From Aquisphaera giovannonii (GTDB lineage Bacteria > Planctomycetota > Planctomycetia > Isosphaerales > Isosphaeraceae): a stretch of DNA of 64,000 bases. The number at the start of each line of letters is the position of its first letter. Position 1 is the first letter of the stretch. Location: contig NZ_CP042997.1 in NCBI RefSeq assembly GCF_008087625.1, positions 2,790,001 to 2,854,000 of the forward strand, written 5' to 3'. Position numbers and translations under genes: made by a program. Shown piece by piece: positions 27,675 to 35,852 of this stretch. The notes under the pieces were generated by a model. It was not told where the DNA came from and did not search any database. It saw only the letters and a list, made by a program, of their open reading frames with translations.

Positions 27675-29282
27675 TCAGGGCCGGGCCGTGGCCCGCTCCT
27701 CGACGCCCGACCAGGCGCAGAGCACGGCCTCGTCCACCGTCGGGAAACAATCGACGAGCATGGTCAGCCGGACCTGGTCCAGGAGGGCGATGATCCGGGC
27801 GTGGGCCTGGCAGATCCGCAGACCGCCGCCTTCCCATTCCAGGCGGACGTGGTGGGCCAGCAGGAAGGCGATCGCCTTCCGGGAAAGGTGATTGACGAAT
27901 TCGAGGTTCACGACCACGCGACGAGCCCCGGGCTCTTCCCGCAGCGACTCGAGCCTCGTCCGCAAGGCCTCGATGGCTTCCTCGCCGTCCAGGTCCGGGA
28001 ACAGGGGGGTGACCACGGTCACCCCGTCGAAGTCCTCGGTCCTGATACGCAACGTCCCGTCCGCGTCGTCGGCGACCGGCATCTCCTCGGTGGGGAGCGG
28101 CTCATTGCCCGCGGGTAGGCTGTGCGGGTGAGCCGTGGCCTGGCGGGCCTCCGGGTGAGCGCCGATCACGACAGTCGCCGGATCCTCCGGCAAGGGTTCC
28201 GAGGAGTGAGAACGGTCGATCGCGACACGGAAGCGGACCGGGCCGATCCGGAACTCGTCCCCGTGGCGTAGCTCGATTTCGGCATCCCGGAGCACCTTGC
28301 CGTTCACGAGCGTGCCGTTGGTGCTCTCTAGGTCTCGCACGAAGATGCGGTCGTCGCGAATCTCGATGGCTGCGTGCTGCTTGCTGACCTGGGCGGAGTT
28401 CAGTCGGATCTTGCACGAACGGTCCCGGCCGATGAGCCAGCGAGGGTGCGTGACCGCGAGCGACCGGCCGTCGCCCGAGTCGGCCGTGAGCTCCAGGCGT
28501 ACGGAGAAGCCCCGGATATTGTTTGGGCGGGCGGGTGCCTTCCCGTCCGCGTCGGGAGGGGGCATGGGCTCGTCGGCCTGGCTCGGAGCTCCGCCGCAGA
28601 TCGGGGGCACCGGCGCGACCGAGCGGAGTGCCTCGAGCAGGTCCACGGGCAGCTGCCTGGGGGCCGAGCAGGCCGGCCAGGGGCTCGAGATCGCCGCGGC
28701 CTCGTCCGGATGCAACTCCAGTTCACGGGCCATGCCGACGATCGCGAAGATCTCGGCGAGCTGGGGATCCAGGCCGCAGATCTTCAGCCTCCCGCCATCG
28801 GCCTCGGCACAGCGGCGATGGGCGTTGCCGACGACGCCGATGATCCAGCTCCCCAGCTTCTCCACGCCGCTGAAGTTGAGGACCATGCGATGATTGCCGA
28901 CGGCGATGAGGTCCATCAGGTCGGCCTCCAGCTCCCGGAGGAGGGAGCGCTGCACGAGCGACTGATCCGCGACGCGTACCATCGTGTAGCCTCGACGGTA
29001 AGCGACGCGGAAATGAGACCATCCGCCCTGGGAGTCCGTGGCCGGCCCAAGGGCAGCACCGCCCTTGCCGTTGGTCCTTGCCCGCGGCCGGAATGCGGGC
29101 AGATTCTTGATCAGTCGGTTCCAGTGGTTCTCCCTGGCCGGGTCGGCCTCCTGGTCCAGGTTCGAGGCGATCCACTCCTCGAGCCTGCGATCGCGGGAGG
29201 GTGCCATCGGCCCGGGACGGAGCAGCGTGGCCGTCGTCTCCAGGCGGCCGATCAGGGGGATCTCCTGTTCTTCGGCGAACAT
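27675..29282 (-). CDS. STAS-FHA-STAS signalling protein
   Basis: 535 residues with no membrane helix. Residues about 92-197 form a STAS-like domain (V-L-N-F-S-G-V-E-K-L-G-S-W-I-I-G at the usual phospho-site region). Residues about 258-353 are an FHA domain with the conserved L-I-G-R, S-K-Q-H and S-T-N-G-T phosphothreonine-binding elements. Residues about 410-523 form a second STAS-like domain (V-V-V-N-L-E-F-V-N-H-L-S-R-K-A). FHA would dock on a phosphorylated protein while STAS domains act as anti-sigma-antagonist-like switches; this combination is unusual. It is convergent with the MoxR-like gene and divergent from the 627-residue protein. Confidence 0.8.
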   Translation of the reverse strand: MFAEEQEIPLIGRLETTATLLRPGPMAPSRDRRLEEWIASNLDQEADPARENHWNRLIKNLPAFRPRARTNGKGGAALGPATDSQGGWSHFRVAYRRGYTMVRVADQSLVQRSLLRELEADLMDLIAVGNHRMVLNFSGVEKLGSWIIGVVGNAHRRCAEADGGRLKICGLDPQLAEIFAIVGMARELELHPDEAAAISSPWPACSAPRQLPVDLLEALRSVAPVPPICGGAPSQADEPMPPPDADGKAPARPNNIRGFSVRLELTADSGDGRSLAVTHPRWLIGRDRSCKIRLNSAQVSKQHAAIEIRDDRIFVRDLESTNGTLVNGKVLRDAEIELRHGDEFRIGPVRFRVAIDRSHSSEPLPEDPATVVIGAHPEARQATAHPHSLPAGNEPLPTEEMPVADDADGTLRIRTEDFDGVTVVTPLFPDLDGEEAIEALRTRLESLREEPGARRVVVNLEFVNHLSRKAIAFLLAHHVRLEWEGGGLRICQAHARIIALLDQVRLTMLVDCFPTVDEAVLCAWSGVEERATARP

Positions 29283-29815
29283 CGATCTCGTCTCCCATCG
29301 ACCTCGGGAATGATCGGGAAGATCCGCTCATGTGATATTGCGTACGCTCGGCAATCCGACCCGCGCGGCGGTACGACCTCGCAGCGAGGGCCATGCGGAT
29401 TCGTCGTCGTGCCCGGACGGACGGATCGTCGGGGCAAACATCGCGGCCAAGGCTGCTGCGCGAGCGCAGGCCGCGAACGTGGAATGGGGATAGCTGGCGA
29501 GGCTGAGAATCGCGAGGGCGGGCAGGAGAGGGCTCCCCGACTTTCATCGGAGCACCTGCCCGCCCTCGTCGATTCCCGTGACTGATGTAGGCGATATCCG
29601 GAAGAGGTCGGTCCCGAATTCCAGAAAAAAGCGGTCCGCCCTTTCGGGCCTCATCCGGGATCTTTGGCCCTGGAGGCTTTGCACCCTGGAAGGGACCATG
29701 AAGAGGGGCGTCCCGGCCGCACGCGTGTCCGGAATGGCGGCCGACGTCGTCGGCCGATAGACTGGCCCCTCGGTCGGTCGCCACGAGACGGTTCCCGTGC
29801 GGTGGGGAGGTTGAT
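29283..29815. other. 533-base divergent intergenic region
   Basis: No convincing gene. A 60-codon frame (29578-29760) lacks a ribosome site and has no family resemblance. The notable content is a long inverted repeat at 29507-29575, listed separately. Promoters for both flanking genes must lie here. A GGGGAGG ribosome site at its right edge fixes the start of the next gene. Confidence 0.5.
29507..29575. repeat. long inverted repeat, 20-bp stem with one bulge
   Basis: 29507-29526 (GAATCGCGAGGGCGGGCAGG) pairs with 29555-29575 except for one unpaired T at 29569; the loop is 28 bases. It sits between two divergent genes, where a terminator is not expected. It could be a regulatory site, a small structured RNA or a remnant repeat. 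Confidence 0.6.
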
Positions 29816-31699
29816 ATGGGCAGCCCGGACTCGAGCGCCGATGGTTTCCTGTCGATCGGGCCCCGGATCCGCGTCCTGCCGATCATCCACGGCTCGGGGG
29901 ACTTCGCCATCCGGGTCCGGGACGAGCTGCTGGAGAGGCCCTACGATTGCCTGGCGGTCCCCCTTCCGCCTTCCTTCCAGGACGAGGTCGAGCGTGCCGT
30001 CGAGGCGCTGCCGACCCCCTCCGTCGTCGTCCAGCCCGATGCCGACGGCGAGGAAGGTGAGCCGAGCTACAGCTTCGTGCCGATCGATCCGTGCCAGGGG
30101 GTGATCGCCGGGCTCCGCACGGCCCTCGGCGAGCGGATTGCGCGGGAGTTCATCGACCTGGAGACCCCCTCGTTCGAGTCGATCGCCGCCTCGTTCCCGG
30201 ACCCGTACGCGCTCAAGCGGGTGTCCCCGGAGAAGTTCGCGGCGGCCGTGCTGCCGGCCATCCCGCCGCCGCAGGGGGCGCAGCACCGGGCTCGACTCGC
30301 GTGGATGGGGGCGAGGCTTCGCGAGATCGAGTCGCGCCGCCGCCTGACCCTCCTCGTCTGCTCGCTGCTGGACTGGCCTTGGATCCGGGACGCGTATCGC
30401 TCGAGGATAGCCCCACCCGAGCCGGAGCCGTTCTTCGCCCCGATCCGCACCCATCGGGTCGATTCGAGGTCGCTGCTCTTCCTCCTCGGCGAGCTTCCCT
30501 TCATCACGGGCCTCTACGAGCGCGGCCGTCGCGAGCTGACCGCGGACGACAACCTCTCGGTGGACGGGGTGAAGGAGCTGATGCTCGAGGCCAGGGAGCG
30601 GCTCCGCCTCGAACGGCCCGACGTGGCCCAGCGGATCACGCCGCAGCTGCTCTCGGTCGCGTTCCGTTACATCCGCAACCTGTCCCTCTTGGAGCGGCGT
30701 CTCACGCCCGATCTCTACACGCTGATCGTCGCGGCCAGGCAGACGGCCGGCGATGATTATGCCCTCGCGCTCGCGGAGACGGCCCGGCAATACCTGGCGC
30801 CGGTCCCTTCAGACGAAGGCCTCACTCCGGAGTTCGACGAGGATCGGCCTCTCCGGATGGGCGTCCACCGGGCCGACGTCCCCGGCTGCGGCCCGGCGAG
30901 GATGACGAGTCGCCTGCCGGGCCAGGCGATCTCGTGGCGGACGTGCAAGCTCCGGCCGAAGCCGAGTCCTCCGGAGCAGCGGCGCTGGAAGCAGAGATGG
31001 GACCCGTTCGGCATGTGCTCGTGGCCCCCCGAGGACGACCGGATCGAGGGGTTCCATCGCCACGTCCGGGACCAGGCCTGCGCCATCCTCGGCGCCGACC
31101 TGGCACGCGTGGAGAAGTTCACGACCAGCGTCCGCGACGGGATCGATATCCGGGAGACGCTCCGCAACTGGCACAAGGGCGAGCTGTATGTCCGGGTCGT
31201 CCCGCCGAGCCGAGGGTCGATCGAGGCCGTGGTCTTCCTTTTCGACGTCCCCGCCGATCCCGACGTGTACACCCACAGGGCGACCTGGTTCGCCGAGCAT
31301 TCGGAGGAATCGACGCTCGCCTTCTACGCAACCGATCCGATGAAGGACCTGGTCGGCCCGGGGATCGCTCGGGCGAAGTACGGCGGGGCCCTCTTCCTCT
31401 TCCCGCCGCGACCGATTCCCGAGATATGGACGGATCCTCAACTGGAATCCGCCGCCACGCCCGAGGAACGATTGCTGGCCGCGGCCTTCCTCCACAGCCG
31501 GGACCGCCACGTCGCCGTCGTCTCGCCGGCCCCGCCGCTCGGCAATTGGAGGCGGATGGCGCGGGCATCCGGCCGGAAGATCGTCCACCTGCCGCTCAAG
31601 AGGTTCGGCGGCCAGATGCTGGATCGCCTGCGGACGTTCCACGTCCTCAACGGCAAGCAGGTCCGCTCCTACGCGGCGGATTACATCCGAGACGCCTGA
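29816..31699 (+). CDS. uncharacterised 627-residue protein
   Basis: Start fixed by GGAGG 5 bases upstream. No signal peptide or membrane helix. The N-terminal half opens V-L-P-I-I-H-G-S-G-D-F and continues with D-C-L-A-V-P-L-P-P-S-F and R-E-F-I-D-L-E, a layout that reminds me of TraB/ChaN/EreA-like folds and DUF5682-type proteins (His early, acidic strand end later); this is low-confidence inference. The C-terminal half starts near P-G-C-G-P-A-R-M and has an unassigned alpha/beta domain with W/C-rich segments. Its last 19 bases overlap the convergent neighbour. It is separated from the MoxR-like gene only by the STAS-FHA-STAS gene. Confidence 0.6.
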   Translation: MGSPDSSADGFLSIGPRIRVLPIIHGSGDFAIRVRDELLERPYDCLAVPLPPSFQDEVERAVEALPTPSVVVQPDADGEEGEPSYSFVPIDPCQGVIAGLRTALGERIAREFIDLETPSFESIAASFPDPYALKRVSPEKFAAAVLPAIPPPQGAQHRARLAWMGARLREIESRRRLTLLVCSLLDWPWIRDAYRSRIAPPEPEPFFAPIRTHRVDSRSLLFLLGELPFITGLYERGRRELTADDNLSVDGVKELMLEARERLRLERPDVAQRITPQLLSVAFRYIRNLSLLERRLTPDLYTLIVAARQTAGDDYALALAETARQYLAPVPSDEGLTPEFDEDRPLRMGVHRADVPGCGPARMTSRLPGQAISWRTCKLRPKPSPPEQRRWKQRWDPFGMCSWPPEDDRIEGFHRHVRDQACAILGADLARVEKFTTSVRDGIDIRETLRNWHKGELYVRVVPPSRGSIEAVVFLFDVPADPDVYTHRATWFAEHSEESTLAFYATDPMKDLVGPGIARAKYGGALFLFPPRPIPEIWTDPQLESAATPEERLLAAAFLHSRDRHVAVVSPAPPLGNWRRMARASGRKIVHLPLKRFGGQMLDRLRTFHVLNGKQVRSYAADYIRDA

Positions 31700-32925
31700 G
31701 ATGTCCGGGGCCGTTCCTGCGTCCGCCGTCGGTCGTCATGACTCCCCGTCCTGATACCAAGCCGGACGAACTGGAAGAGGGCGAAGAGGACGAGGGCCGG
31801 CAGGATGGCATAGGCGAGATAGATGGTGCCCGGGAGGCCGATCGCGGGGCCGGCGAGGGAGACCGGGAGGACGAGGAGCAGGCTCAGGAGCAGCATGCAT
31901 CCCGTCGACGTCATGATCGACTTGAAGACGGCCTCCTCGCTGATCTCCTCGTAGTGCAGGTCGATCGTCCGCCCCTTGCGGAGGCTCCGGACGACGGCCT
32001 CGGAAAGCTCCATGGCGCGCGTGCCGTCGAGGAGGCTCGGGCCCAAGCCGGTCGATCCCCGCTCGACGCCGGGGCCTTCGTTCATGGCCTCCCGCAACGC
32101 GGTCCCGATCGCCTCCTTGGGATCCCAGGGCCCCAGATGTTCGGCCGAATCCATGCCCGGGCAAGCGTCGCGATGGATCAGGGAGGAGGGGCCGCAGAGG
32201 CCGGCACCGAGCTCGAGGGTCACCGAACGGAGCGAGCCGGATAACGTGAGACGGGTCGGTCCCGGCGGGCCGGCGACGAGCCGGACCTCGGCGCGGCGGT
32301 GGGTCGCGTCGCGGAGCTGGACCACCAGCTCCTGGTCGGGGTCGGACCCGGGCGGATCCCCGCTCGCGATCAGCGAGTCGATCGTGCCCAGGAGCGAGCG
32401 GATGACGTCGATCATCGTCGGGAAGACCCGGGTGGCAAGCCGCTCTCCGGGCGGCGTGTTGACCTCAAGCCGGAGGCCGCGGAATTCGCCGAGCTCTCCG
32501 GCCGAGAGCATCCGACGGAGCCGCTCGACGCCGGGATGGCGACGCAAGGGGAGGTCCGGGACGATGACGGCGCCGGTCTCGGCCCGGCTGAGCGCGACCT
32601 GGTAGTACGACTCGGAGTCGTCGCCCGGCGGATGCAGGCAGATGATGGCGAGGCCCTCGGCGGCCGCCCGGCGGAGGACCTCTCCCCTCGACTCGACCGG
32701 GCCGCCGATGATGGCGAGCTCGAGTCCCGCGATGGCCAGCCCTTCGTTGAGGTCGGAGAGGCTTCCCGGCCCGGGGGCGGATCCTTCGACCCTCGGGAGC
32801 ACGGTCGCGATGACCTCGTATTCGGGCCTGCCGGACAGCCAGTCGGCCCAGGCCCGCTCCTCCTCGCCGTCTCCCACGATCAGGACGTCCATCGGCCTGG
32901 CAATCTCCGGTGCGGCCGGTCCCAC
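31681..32925 (-). CDS. membrane-anchored Gfo/Idh/MocA-like protein, catalytic motif lost
   Basis: 414 residues from a GTG; the ATG at 32892 (M-D-V-L-I-V-G-D-G) is an equally good start and gives the normal Rossmann opening. The N-terminal half has the strand order of Gfo/Idh/MocA proteins, but the nucleotide loop is G-D-G-E-E-E rather than GxGxxG and the position of the usual E-K-P catalytic motif reads C-L-H-P-P-G. Two hydrophobic helices near the C-terminus (L-L-L-S-L-L-L-V-L-P and L-A-Y-A-I-L-P-A-L-V) anchor it. It is likely a non-enzymatic relative. Tail-to-tail overlap of 19 bases with the 627-residue gene; divergent from ribF. Confidence 0.65.
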   Translation of the reverse strand: MGPAAPEIARPMDVLIVGDGEEERAWADWLSGRPEYEVIATVLPRVEGSAPGPGSLSDLNEGLAIAGLELAIIGGPVESRGEVLRRAAAEGLAIICLHPPGDDSESYYQVALSRAETGAVIVPDLPLRRHPGVERLRRMLSAGELGEFRGLRLEVNTPPGERLATRVFPTMIDVIRSLLGTIDSLIASGDPPGSDPDQELVVQLRDATHRRAEVRLVAGPPGPTRLTLSGSLRSVTLELGAGLCGPSSLIHRDACPGMDSAEHLGPWDPKEAIGTALREAMNEGPGVERGSTGLGPSLLDGTRAMELSEAVVRSLRKGRTIDLHYEEISEEAVFKSIMTSTGCMLLLSLLLVLPVSLAGPAIGLPGTIYLAYAILPALVLFALFQFVRLGIRTGSHDDRRRTQERPRTSQASRM

Positions 32926-32978
32926 GCGGTTCGCAGCGAGCCCGGGTGGATTGACCGATTTCCTGCACCCTAGCGATA

Positions 32979-33998
32979 ATGACCGGGTCGGGCAACGGTC
33001 CGACCCGGCGAACCGGGGCCGGGGGAGGAGACGAGGGCCGGTCGGGGCATGCGTTCGTGATCACGATCGAGAACCTGCATGACTTCCCCGCGGAGGCCCG
33101 CGGCGCGTTCGTGACGGTCGGCAATTTTGACGGCGTCCATCGCGGCCACCAGCGTCTCATCGCTCGGCTCCGCGCCCGTGCGGACGAGGCCGGCGTGCCC
33201 GCCATCGCCATCACGTTCGACCCGCACCCGGCCTCCCTGCTCCGGCCCGACCAGGCCCCCGTGCCGCTGGTCTGGCCCGAACGCGAGGTCCGGCTCCTCC
33301 AGGAGGCCGGCGCCACCCACGTGGCCGTTTTCCGGACCGGGAGCTGGCTGCTCGACCTCTCGGCCCGCGAATTCTACGAACGGGTCATCCGTCGGCAGCT
33401 CGACGCCAGGGGCATGGTGGAGGGCCCGAACTTCGCCTTCGGCCACGACCGCCAGGGGTCCGTCGACCTCCTCGGCCGCTGGTGCGGCGAGGACGGGATC
33501 GTCTTCGAGGTCGCGGAGCCGCTGCGCGACGGCGGAGAGCTCATCTCGTCGTCCCGGATCCGCCGGGAGCTGCGGGAGGGGCACGTCGAGGAGGCCGCCC
33601 GACTTCTGACGAGGCCCCACCGGATCCGCGGGATCGTCACCCACGGCGCCGGCCGGGGCAGGGGCCTGGGAATCCCCACGATCAATCTCGATGAAATCGA
33701 CACCCTCATCCCGCCGGACGGCGTCTACGCCGTCCGCGCCTGCGTCCCGGGCGATGCCCGGCATGGCCAGGGCCTCGTCCGCGCGGCGGCCTGCAACATC
33801 GGCCCCAACCCGACCTTCGGAGAGCAGGCCCGCAAGGTGGAGGCCCATCTCATCGACTTCGAGGGCGACCTGTACGGCCGGATGGTCGAGCTGGACTTCC
33901 TCGCTCGCCTGCGTCCCACGCGTCCATTTGGGGGCATCGAGGACCTGCTCGAGCAGATCCGAGCGGACATCGAGCGCGCGAGGACGATCGCGTCCTGA
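32979..33998 (+). CDS. ribF: bifunctional riboflavin kinase/FAD synthetase
   Basis: 339 residues. The N-terminal FAD synthetase domain has G-N-F-D-G-V-H-R-G-H-Q, F-D-P-H-P, N-F-A-F-G-H-D-R-Q-G and S-S-S-R-I-R. The C-terminal riboflavin kinase domain has G-R-G-R-G-L-G-I-P-T-I-N, P-P-D-G-V-Y-A-V, N-I-G-P-N-P-T-F and E-A-H-L-I-D-F. It converts riboflavin to FMN and then FAD in the cytoplasm. The ATG at 32979 is used; a GTG at 33057, just before I-T-I-E-N-L-H, would give a more typical N-terminus. Family identity is firm. Confidence 0.93.
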   Translation: MTGSGNGPTRRTGAGGGDEGRSGHAFVITIENLHDFPAEARGAFVTVGNFDGVHRGHQRLIARLRARADEAGVPAIAITFDPHPASLLRPDQAPVPLVWPEREVRLLQEAGATHVAVFRTGSWLLDLSAREFYERVIRRQLDARGMVEGPNFAFGHDRQGSVDLLGRWCGEDGIVFEVAEPLRDGGELISSSRIRRELREGHVEEAARLLTRPHRIRGIVTHGAGRGRGLGIPTINLDEIDTLIPPDGVYAVRACVPGDARHGQGLVRAAACNIGPNPTFGEQARKVEAHLIDFEGDLYGRMVELDFLARLRPTRPFGGIEDLLEQIRADIERARTIAS

Positions 33999-34025
33999 GA
34001 CGCGGCCCCAGACTTCCCGGCGGCA

Positions 34026-35852
34026 TCAGACTTCGCGCTGGGACTGCTCGTAGTACCGTCCGAGTGCCAGGATCCTCCGGACCTGGCGGACGACGACGTA
34101 GCCGGTCAGCCAGAGGGCCGCGATGAAGATGTTGGGGTACTGGAGCTCGTCATTCGTCCACATGACGAGCGGCATCGACCAGTCGATCGCCAGGGCCGTG
34201 TAGAGGATGAGATATCCCACGATCGCCATCGCCGTGGTGAACCAGACGAGCCTCACCCGGAACCACAGCCCCGACGCGGCGATGAGCAGCGGATAGCCGA
34301 TGAGCAGGGTGCTCTCGGATTTCCCGAGGAGCAGGAGGCAGGCCGTCAGGCAGATGATGTCGGCGGACGACCAGAGCCTTCGCACGCCATCCGACCGCCA
34401 TCCCCGGCGCCAGAGAAACTGGAAGAGGATCGCGGAGAGGGCCCAGGCCAGCAGGGTGCACTGGATCTTGTAGTGGAGCCTCGCGTCCGGCATGGGAGAG
34501 AGGGCGTGCCGGTTGAACTCCGTGAGGGCGGAGATCACGGCGAGGCCGCCGACGCGGGAGACGAGCTCCGGCTCGCGGCGGGTCCATCGCCGGAGCCGGT
34601 GGAAGATTCCCGTCGCCTCGACGGCCTCGCCGTCCAGGAATCGGCCGAGGTCGTCGGCAAGCTCCCTCGCGGACTCATACCGTTCCTCCGGCAGCTTCTC
34701 GAGGCATTTCAGGCAGATCGTCTCGAGCTGGCGGGGGATCGCGGGGTCGAGCTCCCGGGGCGGCACCGGGTCGCGTTCCAGGACGTGGACGATGGTCTCC
34801 ATCACCGTGGGCGTCCGGAACGGCGGGCGGCCCGTGAGCAGCTCGTAGAGGATCGCGCCGAGGCCGTACACGTCGGTCGCCGGGCCGATCGAGGCGCGCT
34901 GGCCGGAGGCCTGCTCCGGGGCCATGTAGCTGGGCGTGCCGAGGACCGCGCCGGTGGCGGTCAGGGAACTCTCCTCGGTGGATCGACGGGCGAGCCCGAA
35001 GTCGGTGATCTGCGGCTGGCCCTCGGCGTCCAGGAGGATGTTCGAGGGCTTCAGGTCGCAATGGAAGAACCCGCGCTCGTGGGCGTGCTGAACGGCCCTG
35101 GCCAGCACCCCGACGAGCCTCGCCGCGGCGGCCGGATCCCGGGGGCCGTTCGCGATGCGCCGCGACAGGTTCCCGCCCCCCACGAACCTCATCGTGAAGT
35201 ACAGGACGTTGTCGTGTTCCCGGACCTCGTAGATGGGCACGATGTTGGGATGATCCAGGTTGGCCGCCAGCTCGGCCTCCCGGCGGAATCTTGCCCGCTC
35301 GGCGGGGGTGGCCATGGCGCCCGCGAGGATCATCTTCAGGGCGACCGTCCGCTTCAGGCCCTCGTGGCGGGCCTTGTAGACGACGCCCATGCCCCCGCGG
35401 GCGACCTCCTCGAGCAGCACGTAATCGCCGAGCCGCTCCTCGCCCGGTCGGAACGGACGGTCGCCCCCGGCCGCCGGGGGCAGCGCGAAGCCGGGAGACT
35501 CCGCCACGTTCACGGTCTTCCAGCCCTGCGGATCGCCGGGGGCCAGCGCCACCGACACTTCCTGTGCGCCCTGCAACGCCTCGCGGACCGCAGATTCCTT
35601 CCCCGGGAATCTCTGGAGGTAGGAGGCGAAATCCACGGCCTCTCCCGACTCCCGCCGAAGCTCAACCTCCAGCGCGAGGAGCTCGATCAGGAGCGGACGA
35701 CGGTCGCCCTCGGCCGCCGCAGCGAGCTCGTCCTCGATCGCGGGCCTCTCGCCCACCCGCCAGGCGGCCTCGAACCGTTCGCAACGATCGTTGATGCGGG
35801 CGGCGCGGGCCTGCTCCGCGGCAAGGTCCGGGGCGGTGGCGGGCCGGTTCAT
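34026..35852 (-). CDS. Ser/Thr protein kinase with C-terminal membrane domain (non-RD)
   Basis: 608 residues. The kinase domain spans about residues 144-405: glycine loop A-R-G-G-M-G-V-V-Y-K, ATP lysine K173 (V-A-L-K), catalytic loop H264-C-D-L-K-P-S-N, D284-F-G and A-P-E. The Arg that normally precedes the catalytic Asp is Cys265, making it a non-RD kinase. The C-terminal 150 residues hold about four to five membrane helices, with no extracellular repeat domain. Its ATG overlaps the stop of the sigma factor gene (ATGA), so the pair is coupled; sigma factor/kinase pairs are frequent in planctomycetes. The kinase may control that sigma factor. Confidence 0.9.
   Translation of the reverse strand: MNRPATAPDLAAEQARAARINDRCERFEAAWRVGERPAIEDELAAAAEGDRRPLLIELLALEVELRRESGEAVDFASYLQRFPGKESAVREALQGAQEVSVALAPGDPQGWKTVNVAESPGFALPPAAGGDRPFRPGEERLGDYVLLEEVARGGMGVVYKARHEGLKRTVALKMILAGAMATPAERARFRREAELAANLDHPNIVPIYEVREHDNVLYFTMRFVGGGNLSRRIANGPRDPAAAARLVGVLARAVQHAHERGFFHCDLKPSNILLDAEGQPQITDFGLARRSTEESSLTATGAVLGTPSYMAPEQASGQRASIGPATDVYGLGAILYELLTGRPPFRTPTVMETIVHVLERDPVPPRELDPAIPRQLETICLKCLEKLPEERYESARELADDLGRFLDGEAVEATGIFHRLRRWTRREPELVSRVGGLAVISALTEFNRHALSPMPDARLHYKIQCTLLAWALSAILFQFLWRRGWRSDGVRRLWSSADIICLTACLLLLGKSESTLLIGYPLLIAASGLWFRVRLVWFTTAMAIVGYLILYTALAIDWSMPLVMWTNDELQYPNIFIAALWLTGYVVVRQVRRILALGRYYEQSQREV

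Noticed and set aside
29578-29760. A 60-codon plus-strand frame in the large divergent spacer
   Set aside because: No ribosome site, no recognisable domain and partly overlapping structured DNA.
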